In this document: piece after piece, positions 1 to 5,913 of the stretch
Layout of the letters: each line of letters begins with the position of its first letter
Numbering within the stretch: the first letter of the stretch is position 1
NCBI GenBank assembly: GCA_030613145.1
Contig: JAUWMM010000046.1
Span: 1 to 9,212 of the forward strand
DNA length: 9,212 bases
From: Desulfobacterales bacterium
Lineage (GTDB): Bacteria > Desulfobacterota > Desulfobacteria > Desulfobacterales > C00003060
Reading direction: 5' to 3'
The notes under the pieces: model-generated
Told to the model about the DNA's origin: nothing
What the model saw: only the letters and a program-made list of their open reading frames with translations
Database searches by the model: none
Position numbers and translations under genes: made by a program

Positions 1-258
1 CAGTCAGCTTTCAGCCGGACTTCCCTTACGGCATGGCTCGACTCCCTTGGGCCGTATCTTGGCCAGCTTCACCTTCATGACAACAACGGAAAGCATGATG
101 ACCATCTGGCCATGGGCAAAGGCAAGATAAACTTTAAGGCATTTTTTAAAGCATTAAAAACCATTAAAAAAGCCCCTCCTGTTGTTACTCTTGAACCACA
201 CGAAGATGGAGCTCTTTGGCCCAGCCTCGAATTTCTTGAAAAAGTCTGGCCGTGGTAA
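1..258 (+). CDS. Sugar phosphate isomerase/epimerase, xylose isomerase-like TIM barrel (3' end only)
   Basis: This is the last 85 codons of a gene that starts before the window; it is open from base 1 in frame 1 and stops with TAA at 256-258. The fragment has the C-terminal signature of the AP endonuclease 2 / xylose isomerase-like TIM-barrel family: LGPYLGQLHLHDN at about residues 16-28, then DDHLAMGKGKINF at 33-45, and VVTLEPHEDGALWPSLEFL at 61-79. In characterised relatives such as D-tagatose 3-epimerase, the His of the first motif and the Glu of the TLE motif bind the catalytic metal. By analogy these would be one of the His residues at 24/26 and Glu65 here. The family isomerises or epimerises sugars or hydrolyses phosphodiesters, and the substrate cannot be inferred from the fragment. 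A possible terminator follows at about 335. It is probably not part of the two-component operon downstream. Confidence 0.85.
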   Translation, partial: QSAFSRTSLTAWLDSLGPYLGQLHLHDNNGKHDDHLAMGKGKINFKAFFKALKTIKKAPPVVTLEPHEDGALWPSLEFLEKVWPW

Positions 259-307
259 TGATGTGGAGAGGAAACTATGCTTATCAAAGCTTGTGCCTCA
301 TTTTATA

Positions 308-337
308 TTGACACACAAAGGTATTTAACCCTATACT
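308..337 (+). promoter_or_regulatory. Sigma-70-like promoter sequence in the long gap
   Basis: A perfect TTGACA (308-313) is followed after 18 bases by TATACT (332-337), five of six bases matching the -10 consensus. Transcription would start near 344 and run rightwards into 530 bases without a convincing gene before the kinase. It could give a long leader for the kinase or a non-coding RNA. It overlaps a terminator-like hairpin, so at least one of the two may be fortuitous. Confidence 0.3.
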
Positions 338-362
338 TCCTTCCCGGAAAAGGAGTTTTTTT
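335..362 (+). terminator. Possible Rho-independent terminator after the isomerase gene
   Basis: Bases 335-342 can pair with 350-356, leaving one bulged T and a 7-base loop, and the stem runs straight into seven T residues (356-362). It lies about 80 bases after the isomerase stop codon. The stem is short and A/T-rich, so the call is tentative. It also overlaps the -10 element of the promoter-like sequence at 308-337. Confidence 0.35.
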
Positions 363-877
363 CACCAAGATACATAGGGATAGAGGCCTCACAGGCACTG
401 TGGGTAAATTTATAGGGTATCACCAAAAGCAAACTATCCTCGCCGTTCAGGTTCGTGATAGGAATAGATAATTGGTTTAAAGTTGTTGGTAAACTTCTCT
501 ACTCGATAACTGGCTCTTTTCATTTGTGCCAGGTCACATAGTCAAACAGGCAAGCTGCCATGGCAGAGGCAAGGATTTATCCTCGTTTAGGCTGCCCCTG
601 TTCCGTTGATAGATATTGCGGTTGAGCCGGATTCATGGCGATTGGAGATGAATTGAGAGACGAGTTTTTGACCAAGCTTGTCCACTGGTAGATAAGCCGA
701 TCATCAATGATGAGAAACCTGAGGAAAAAGGAATCAAGCCAACCAAACGAATCATAAGACCAAAACGAACGAAAGGGAAGTGAATAAAAATTTTTCTCCA
801 TTTTATCGAATAATTGTCAAATGATAGGAATCAAAAAGGGGGGAACTCTATTTCGGTGATAAAGAAGGAGAATTAAA

Positions 878-1204
878 TTGGGGATAACAGAGAAGCCTGG
901 TTGCCGCAATAACTTTACAGATTATCTTATTTGTTTGGCGATGGATAAGCCTGCAGTGTGTGAAACAGTATACCGCAGCGATGTGACCTCTTCCTCCTTC
1001 TCTGGAGCGAAAGAACTGCTTTCAAGGATCTTTGAATCTATACCGAGTCCCTTTTTCCTTTGGGACAGAAACCACATCTGCCTCTTTGCGAACCGGAGAG
1101 CTCTCGATTATTTGAGAAAAACCCGTGATGAGGTTGTCGGCCGGGCCATAGCCAAATATCTTTGTCTCGCCCCAGACATTGTGGAGCTGGTTGAACAGGG
1201 CTGA
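878..1204 (+). CDS. N-terminal PAS part of the sensor kinase, cut off by a frameshift
   Basis: The frame starts at TTG 878, chosen because AAGGAG (865-870) lies 7 bases upstream; a later ATG at 941 has no comparable site. It encodes 108 residues and stops at 1202-1204. Residues 45 to about 106 (IFESIPSPFFLWDRNHICL, then FANRRALDYLRKTRDEVVG) are the N-terminal two thirds of a PAS sensor domain. The frame ends inside the domain. Removing one G from the GGG at 1198-1200 continues it as VELVEQADQMLETGRSLRVDD, a typical PAS continuation. A second one-base change between about 1260 and 1300 would join it to the kinase frame. With both corrections, 878-2574 becomes a single 564-residue protein. I infer this is the 5' part of the kinase gene, broken by real mutation or by sequencing error. 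Even after correction the last PAS strands seem missing. Confidence 0.7.
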   Translation: MGITEKPGCRNNFTDYLICLAMDKPAVCETVYRSDVTSSSFSGAKELLSRIFESIPSPFFLWDRNHICLFANRRALDYLRKTRDEVVGRAIAKYLCLAPDIVELVEQG

Positions 1205-1236
1205 TCAAATGCTGGAGACCGGACGTTCTTTACGGG

Positions 1237-2574
1237 TTGATGATATGCTACAGACTAAAGAGAAGGGTCCTCCACGAGAGAAGGGCCCACCAGGAGCACG
1301 CACGATTGGTTGGGGATATTGAAAAACTGAGGGCTGCCCTTAGACAGGTGACCAGTCGTTTGGAACAGGAAGTTGTTAACCGTCGACAGGCCGAGGAGGC
1401 GTTGCGCAAAGAGAAGGAGTATTACCAACATTTTTTGGAATCCGCCCCTGTAGCCATAGCCATTTACAGCGATAACAAGTTTCTCTTTTCAAACATGGCC
1501 CACACCAAACTCATGGGGGCCGCGACATCGGCAGAACTCGTCGGGAGGCATGTGCTGGAAGTGATCGAAGATAGCTATCACGATCTCTTTCGCAAGCGCC
1601 ACCGGGCAAATCTTGAGCAAGGGGATTACGTTCCCTTGACGGCCTACAAATGCCGCCGTCTTGATGGTGTCCTGATTGACGTTGAGACAATAGCTATTCC
1701 CTTTATCTACCGGGGCAAACAGGTCGTCATGGGCATTGCGCTAGACGTGACCGAGCAAAAAAAGGTCGAGGAGGAATTAAGGGTTCAGCGGGAGCAACTG
1801 ATTCGTGCCGACAAACTGGCTTCGTTAGGCACCTGTGTCTCCGGCGTAGCCCATGAGATAAATAATCCCAACAATTTCATCATGCTTAACGCCTCTCTCC
1901 TTGCCCAGGTATGGAGCGACCTGATCCCTCTCCTTGACGCGGTTTGCCGGGATCGGGGTGAATTTAGAGTCGGTAAAATGGGATATCCCATGCTGCGGGA
2001 GAAGATGCCCGTGCTCTGTTCAGACATTCTTGAGGGATCAAACCGCATCAAGAATATAGTCAAGGAACTCAAGGACTTTGCTCGTCAGGAAGAGGCATGT
2101 ATCACCGGAACGGTCGATCTCAATGATGTTGTGAGCGCGGCCGTCAGCCTTCTAAAAAACCTGATACAGGGTTCGACCAAGAGGTTTACGAACGATTTGG
2201 GGAGTAAATTGCCCATGGTCATGGGTAACTTCCAGCGACTTGAGCAGGTCATAGTCAACCTCATTGTGAATGCCTGCCAGGCTCTGACCGACCCGGAGCA
2301 GGCCGTTCAGGTCTCCACCCACTTTGACGAAGGGGCCAACCGCGTCATTGTCACTATCCGTGATGAAGGAGTGGGAATTGCGCCGGACGATTTGCACAAA
2401 ATCATAGATCCTTTCTTTACGACCAAACGCGAGTTTGCAGGCACGGGCCTTGGGCTTTCGATCTCGTCAAGGATCATTTCTGATCACGGGGCGATCATGG
2501 AATTCACCTCCAAGATAGATCAGGAGACTGTGGCCACCGTCACTTTTCCTGTCCCTGAGACAGAGGGGAGATAA
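1237..2574 (+). CDS. Cytoplasmic PAS sensor histidine kinase (main part)
   Basis: The 445-residue frame is the sensor of a two-component system; it would autophosphorylate on His and pass the phosphate to the regulator encoded next. A coiled coil (about residues 22-65) leads to a PAS domain (about 66-175, beginning YYQHFLESAPVAIAIY and ending MGIALDVTEQ). Next comes a dimerisation/phosphoacceptor helix with ASLGTCVSGVAHEINNPNNF, His206 being the phosphorylation site. The ATPase domain has its N box at NLIVNACQAL (341-350), G1 DEGVG (376-380), F box DPFFTTK (391-397) and G2 GTGLGLSIS (402-410). This type resembles the DctB/NtrB kinases. No membrane segment or signal peptide is present, so it should sense an internal signal. 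ATG 1237 has no good ribosome-binding site (GGAG about 20 bases away), and the open frame continues upstream. This supports the view that the native start is TTG 878 and that the gene is frameshifted. Confidence 0.9.
   Translation: MMICYRLKRRVLHERRAHQEHARLVGDIEKLRAALRQVTSRLEQEVVNRRQAEEALRKEKEYYQHFLESAPVAIAIYSDNKFLFSNMAHTKLMGAATSAELVGRHVLEVIEDSYHDLFRKRHRANLEQGDYVPLTAYKCRRLDGVLIDVETIAIPFIYRGKQVVMGIALDVTEQKKVEEELRVQREQLIRADKLASLGTCVSGVAHEINNPNNFIMLNASLLAQVWSDLIPLLDAVCRDRGEFRVGKMGYPMLREKMPVLCSDILEGSNRIKNIVKELKDFARQEEACITGTVDLNDVVSAAVSLLKNLIQGSTKRFTNDLGSKLPMVMGNFQRLEQVIVNLIVNACQALTDPEQAVQVSTHFDEGANRVIVTIRDEGVGIAPDDLHKIIDPFFTTKREFAGTGLGLSISSRIISDHGAIMEFTSKIDQETVATVTFPVPETEGR
1260..1295 (+). repeat. 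Two-copy 18-base tandem repeat in the kinase linker
   Basis: GAGAAGGGTCCTCCACGA (1260-1277) is followed directly by GAGAAGGGCCCACCAGGA (1278-1295), 15 of 18 bases identical. In frame 3 the two units read EKGPPR and EKGPPG, with two of the three differences at third codon positions. The repeat sits where the reading frame of the kinase must change, so replication slippage may be linked to the break. Confidence 0.6.
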
Positions 2575-2580
2575 CCGGGA

Positions 2581-4005
2581 ATGGGTAAGAAAGAAACACT
2601 TTATCCACCCCTGCCGGTGATCATCGTCGATGACGAACCACAGGTCCTGAACAGCTATGATATGGCACTTCGTTATGGGGGCGTAGACAACATCATCACC
2701 TGCCAGGACAGCCGAAAGGTCCTATCCCTTCTGGCCGAGCAGGAATCTGAAGTATTGGTTCTGGATCTCCTCATGCCGCACCTTCACGGGGAAAAATTGC
2801 TTGGATACGTGCGGCGCGATTTCCCCCACATTCCCGTCATTGTTGTCACTGGTGTGGATGATGCGGAGACGGCGGTAAGGTGCATGAGGACGGGAGCCTT
2901 TGATTACCTGATCAAACCGATTGACAATGCCCGGCTTGTAACCACGGTCGGCCGTGCCATCGCATTTCAGGAACTGACCCGGGAAAACAGATCCCTCAAG
3001 CAGAACCTCCTTCACAAGGAACTGAAACACCCTGAGGCTTTTTCGGAAATCATCACCAGAGACGAGGCCATGCGTTCCATCTTCCTTTATGTAGAGGCTA
3101 TCGCCACCACGCTTAAACCAGTGCTTATAACCGGGGAAACCGGTGTAGGAAAGGAGTTGATAGCCAGGGCCATCCACCGACTGTCCAATCGTCCCGAACC
3201 GTTTCTGGCGGCCAACGTAGCTGGCTTGGATGACAATCTTTTCTCTGATACCCTTTTCGGTCACTCTAAGGGCGCTTTTAGCGGGGCGGATCAGCCCCGC
3301 AAAGGCTTGGTAGAAAAAGCATCAGGTGGTACCCTATCTCTGGACGAGATCGGTGACCTGAGCCTGATTTCTCAGATGAAACTGCTTCGCTTTTTGCAGG
3401 AAAACGATTATCTGCCCCTCGGTGAAGATGATCCCAGGCAAGGCAACGTCCGCATCATTGCCACAACTAATAGGAATATTTACGCCCTGCAGGAAAGCGG
3501 AAAATTCCGGAAAGATTTGTACTACCGGTTGCGGACGCACCAAATCCTCATCCCGCCCCTTCGTGATCGGGGTGCAGACCTGCCCATCTTATTGAATCAT
3601 TTTTTAGAAAAGGCGGCCTCGGCCCTGGACAAGAAAAAACCAACCCCCCCGCCTGAACTACTCGACCTTTTGGCTACCTATCATTTCCCTGGAAATGTCC
3701 GGGAGTTGGGGGGCATGGTTTTTGACGCCGTGAGCCAGCACGGTTCAGGCATGCTGGGCATGGATGTGTTCAAGACTCACATTGCGCCCTCTGGTTTACA
3801 ATCTCAAGAAAATGCCGGGGTCCCGGATTCAAAAACCGGGCTGGCTGTTCTGTTTTCCGATAGGCTTCCTTCTATAAAAGAGGTTACCCAGCTTCTCATA
3901 AACGAGGCCCTCAGGAGGTCAAAGGGGAACATCTCTATTGCCGCCGGGCTTTTAGGGATTTCCCATCAGGCCCTCAGAAAACGCCTCAAAAGGGGAAAGC
4001 AGTAA
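2581..4005 (+). CDS. NtrC-family sigma-54-dependent response regulator
   Basis: This 474-residue protein is a transcription activator of the NtrC/DctD type. The receiver domain (about residues 11-125) has the acidic pair Asp17-Asp18, phosphoacceptor Asp62 (LVLDLLMP), Thr90 and Lys112. The AAA+ domain (about 155-380) has Walker A GETGVGKE (185-192), the sigma-54 contact loop GAFSGA (231-236, GAFTGA in most members) and Walker B TLSLDEIG (251-258). It also has arginine-finger candidates Arg310 and Arg316 in FRKDLYYRL, and sensor II FPGNVREL (369-376). A Fis-type helix-turn-helix closes the protein (about 440-470, NEALRRSKGNISIAAGLLGI). It begins 6 bases after the kinase stop, with GAGGGGAG at 2563-2570, so the two genes form an operon. 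A sigma-54 promoter lies just downstream before the TRAP genes, and I infer that this is its target. The Ser in GAFSGA is a conservative change and does not by itself argue against function. Confidence 0.95.
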   Translation: MGKKETLYPPLPVIIVDDEPQVLNSYDMALRYGGVDNIITCQDSRKVLSLLAEQESEVLVLDLLMPHLHGEKLLGYVRRDFPHIPVIVVTGVDDAETAVRCMRTGAFDYLIKPIDNARLVTTVGRAIAFQELTRENRSLKQNLLHKELKHPEAFSEIITRDEAMRSIFLYVEAIATTLKPVLITGETGVGKELIARAIHRLSNRPEPFLAANVAGLDDNLFSDTLFGHSKGAFSGADQPRKGLVEKASGGTLSLDEIGDLSLISQMKLLRFLQENDYLPLGEDDPRQGNVRIIATTNRNIYALQESGKFRKDLYYRLRTHQILIPPLRDRGADLPILLNHFLEKAASALDKKKPTPPPELLDLLATYHFPGNVRELGGMVFDAVSQHGSGMLGMDVFKTHIAPSGLQSQENAGVPDSKTGLAVLFSDRLPSIKEVTQLLINEALRRSKGNISIAAGLLGISHQALRKRLKRGKQ

Positions 4006-4037
4006 TCCCGGACCGAAGCCACGGTGGTTCAACTTAT

Positions 4038-4074
4038 GGACAATCTTCAACTTTTGTCCGGATGGTATAACCAT
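4038..4074. promoter_or_regulatory. Paired inverted repeats, candidate activator (enhancer) sites
   Basis: GGACAA (4038-4043) and TTGTCC (4054-4059) form a 6-base inverted repeat with a 10-base spacer. Two bases further, ATGGT (4062-4066) and ACCAT (4070-4074) form a second one with a 3-base spacer. They are centred about 143-163 bases upstream of the -24 element, a normal distance for the upstream sites of NtrC-family activators. The first repeat could instead be an RNA hairpin after the regulator gene, but no T tract follows it. Confidence 0.35.
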
Positions 4075-4209
4075 TTATGATCCCAATAAATAACAGTAAA
4101 AATCAAATCAGACCGCTCAATCTATGTTGACCCTCTTTGCCGGGTTACTTCCTCTTAAATCACTCTTGAAAGCCATAACAGGCGGGGAATACTCTTCAGG
4201 GGCCATATC

Positions 4210-4225
4210 TGGTATGTTTCTTGCT
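4210..4225 (+). promoter_or_regulatory. Sigma-54 (-24/-12) promoter of the TRAP operon
   Basis: TGGTATGTTTCTTGCT matches the consensus TGGCACG-N4-TTGCW except for two C-to-T changes. The invariant GG (4211-4212) and GC (4223-4224) have the required spacing. Transcription should start near 4236, giving a leader of about 96 bases before the binding-protein ATG. It lies directly downstream of a gene for a sigma-54 activator, which strengthens the call. The operon should be silent without the activated regulator. Confidence 0.8.
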
Positions 4226-4331
4226 TTGTACAAGACCTAAGATGATGGGAATCATAGTTTCTACACTGAGATGTCGGTATTGTTCGACAAAGGTTTCTGT
4301 CAATCAAAACTTTTCAAAGGAGGGTAAAAAA

Positions 4332-5336
4332 ATGAGGAAAGTATTTCAAGCAAAGGTTTTATTCGTTTTTTTGATAATTGCACTTTTTTCCCTAACCGCC
4401 GTTCAAGCGACCCGGGCGGAAAAGTTGCAGTTGGCCATCCTGTGGCCCACAAGCAATTTTAGCACCCAGGGGGTCATTCAGTTTGCCGACCTTGTGAAAG
4501 AAAGAACGGGAAACAGGGTGGTCATTGAGGTCCATGCGGGAGGATCCTTGGGGTTCAAGGGACCGGAGATGCTGCAGGTCCTCAAAGACGGACTCGCGCC
4601 TATGGGTGAGATGCTTTTGGGATACGTGGCCGGAACGGAACCGCTCATGGATTTAAGCACCATGCCCTTTCTGGTGGCTGATTATGGTGAGGCTCATTTA
4701 CTTGGCACTGTCTCCAGACCATACATGGAAAAAGTATTCAAGAAATGGAATCAGAAACTCCTCTACTGGCAGTTCTGGCCGGGCGCTGGGCTCTATTCAA
4801 AAAAACCGATCGCTTCTATGGATGATCTTAAGGGCCTCCGGATTCGGACATTCAACAATGTCTCCACTCAGTGGGTAAAGAATGCAGGGGCAAAACCGGT
4901 ATCCATGCCGTGGGGAGATGTATATATGGCCATGTCTACCGGGGCGATCGATGCTTTACTGACCAGTTCCGTGAGCGGCGCTGACGGGAAGTTCTGGGAA
5001 GTGATGAGCAACTTTACCAATTTTGGTTTCACCTTCGGGTACAGTGCTGTCACTGTGAACCTGAAGACTTGGAACAAGCTTTCGGACAAGGACAAATTGA
5101 TTCTTATGGAGACAGCACGTGAGATGGAAGAAAAACAGGAAATGAAGAGCATCCTTTCCGACAAGCTCTCCATGGCCAAACTGATCAAGAACAGGATAAA
5201 GGTATCGTACATCTCTAGTGACTTCCAAAAGCAGTGCGCAGACCTGGCCAAACCAATTTGGGCTGATTGGATCAAAAAGGTGGGGCCGGACGGACAAAAG
5301 ATGATGGACGAGTTCAACGCCCTGACTGGGAAATAG
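4332..5336 (+). CDS. dctP: TRAP transporter solute-binding protein, DctP family
   Basis: This 334-residue periplasmic protein captures the solute for the TRAP transporter encoded next. ATG 4332 is chosen because AAAGGAGGG (4316-4324) stands 7 bases upstream and a signal peptide follows at once: MRKVFQAK, a hydrophobic core at residues 9-23, and a likely cleavage after TRA at residue 29. An open extension back to 4221 would cover the sigma-54 promoter and is rejected. The DctP fold is shown by FADLVKERTGNRVVIEVHAGGSLG (split at residues 51-60 and 61-74), the MDLSTMPFLV region (106-115) and DDLKGLRIRTF (164-174), where Arg172 is the likely carboxylate-binding arginine. MPWGDVYMAMSTGAIDA (192-208) is also typical. 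Family members bind mostly carboxylates; the substrate here is not evident. It is the first gene of the operon, separated from dctQ by a stable hairpin. Confidence 0.93.
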   Translation: MRKVFQAKVLFVFLIIALFSLTAVQATRAEKLQLAILWPTSNFSTQGVIQFADLVKERTGNRVVIEVHAGGSLGFKGPEMLQVLKDGLAPMGEMLLGYVAGTEPLMDLSTMPFLVADYGEAHLLGTVSRPYMEKVFKKWNQKLLYWQFWPGAGLYSKKPIASMDDLKGLRIRTFNNVSTQWVKNAGAKPVSMPWGDVYMAMSTGAIDALLTSSVSGADGKFWEVMSNFTNFGFTFGYSAVTVNLKTWNKLSDKDKLILMETAREMEEKQEMKSILSDKLSMAKLIKNRIKVSYISSDFQKQCADLAKPIWADWIKKVGPDGQKMMDEFNALTGK

Positions 5337-5341
5337 AAGCC

Positions 5342-5370
5342 AGGGTCCGGTACTATGGAAGCCGGACCCT
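5342..5370 (+). other. Intercistronic hairpin between dctP and dctQ
   Basis: AGGGTCCGG (5342-5350) and CCGGACCCT (5362-5370) form a perfect 9-base-pair G/C-rich stem with an 11-base loop, starting 5 bases after the dctP stop. No T tract follows, so it is unlikely to be a full terminator. Such hairpins after binding-protein genes commonly protect the upstream message or cause partial attenuation. Either would give more binding protein than membrane protein. Confidence 0.7.
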
Positions 5371-5400
5371 TCGCAGCACATGGAGTAGCGACGGTGATCC

Positions 5401-5913
5401 ATGCAAAAAATTTTTAAAATGATCAATAAAATATCAGTGTGGGGAGGAATTGGCGCTTCTGGGTGCATCCTCCTCATCTTCGCCCTGATTTTGGTGGAGA
5501 TCTTTGTCAGGGCGCTTACAGGGAGTTCCACATTTATCACGGAGGAATATTCCGGATATCTGCTTTCTTGGTTTGCCTTTCTTGGCATGGCCTATACCCT
5601 GAAGTCGGACGGTCACATAAGGGTGAACATTCTCCTTTCAAAGCTCGGCACGACAAAGAAGACCCTTCTGGAGGTGTTTGCCTGCCTTGTCGGGTGCGCG
5701 GGATTTTTGTTCCTAACCGTTTACCTGGCGGCCCTCTTCTACGATTCCCTGGCCATGGGGGTGAAGTCCATGCATGTCTCGCAGACACCTCTTTTCATTC
5801 CTCAGTGCATCCCCGTTTTGGGAAGCGCCATCATGGTCCTCCAGTTTGTGTCCCTTCTGGGTGAGAAACTGAGAGAATTGTCGAGGAAGAGGGAGGAAAT
5901 CAGCCATGGATAG
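5401..5913 (+). CDS. dctQ: TRAP transporter small membrane subunit, DctQ family
   Basis: This 170-residue protein is the small membrane subunit that pairs with DctM in the inner membrane. Four hydrophobic segments are visible, at about residues 13-38, 50-68, 88-116 and 130-153. The family hallmark lies around the second: ITEEYSGYLLSWFAFLGMAY, followed by GHIRVNILLSK (71-81). Length and topology are normal for DctQ. The ribosome-binding site is poor (GGAG at 5382-5385 is 15 bases from ATG; GGTGA at 5393-5397 is close), which with the preceding hairpin suggests lower translation than dctP. It ends 8 bases inside dctM, so the two are translationally coupled. Confidence 0.92.
   Translation: MQKIFKMINKISVWGGIGASGCILLIFALILVEIFVRALTGSSTFITEEYSGYLLSWFAFLGMAYTLKSDGHIRVNILLSKLGTTKKTLLEVFACLVGCAGFLFLTVYLAALFYDSLAMGVKSMHVSQTPLFIPQCIPVLGSAIMVLQFVSLLGEKLRELSRKREEISHG

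Larger units (their letters stand above)
259..877. other. 619-base intergenic region without a convincing gene
   Basis: Apart from the terminator and promoter candidates, no gene is supported. A 64-codon frame at 277-471 has a fair Shine-Dalgarno sequence (GAGAGG at 266-271, 5 bases before ATG), but its product resembles nothing I know and it runs through the terminator-like hairpin. Between about 560 and 783, two + frames carry protein-like pieces. Frame 2 has MAIGDELRDEFLTKLVHW from 635 to its stop just after 688. Frame 1 ends in a Lys/Pro-rich tail stopping at 781-783. Both frames are broken by stops, so this may be the remnant of a decayed small gene. A 12-base perfect palindrome at 555-566 is within chance expectation for a window of this size. 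Confidence 0.5.
4006..4331. other. 326-base control region between the regulator and TRAP genes
   Basis: No gene is supported here. The region holds two adjacent inverted repeats near its left end, an A/T-rich stretch at about 4072-4115 that could bend or bind an architectural protein, and a sigma-54 promoter at 4210-4225. The Shine-Dalgarno sequence of the binding-protein gene is at 4316-4324. A sequence of 37 codons upstream of ATG 4332 is open in frame but overlaps the promoter, so I treat it as untranslated leader. Confidence 0.7.

Noticed and set aside
277..471. 64-codon + strand reading frame with a fair ribosome-binding site
   Set aside because: The product resembles no family I recognise, and it runs through a terminator-like hairpin and a promoter-like sequence. 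Its length is within chance expectation.
555..566. 12-base perfect palindrome CTGCCATGGCAG
   Set aside because: About two such palindromes are expected by chance in a window of this size, and it is not placed next to a supported promoter.
577..801. 74-codon minus-strand reading frame in the long gap
   Set aside because: It has no ribosome-binding site I can see, a composition rich in Ser, Phe and Trp, and no family resemblance. The opposite strand reads as more protein-like.
2722..3264. 180-codon minus-strand frame opposite the regulator gene
   Set aside because: It is antisense to a fully motif-supported NtrC-family gene and shows no domain of its own. Codon bias of the real gene explains the openness.
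4038..4059. Hairpin read as a terminator of the regulator gene
   Set aside because: The stem is only six pairs and no T tract follows; the position fits an activator site better.
4221..4331. 37-codon upstream extension of the DctP gene
   Set aside because: Its TTG start lies inside the -12 element of the sigma-54 promoter. ATG 4332 has a strong Shine-Dalgarno sequence and begins a proper signal peptide.
4956..5588. 210-codon minus-strand frame opposite dctP and dctQ
   Set aside because: It spans the hairpin and two confidently identified genes on the other strand and has no recognisable motif.
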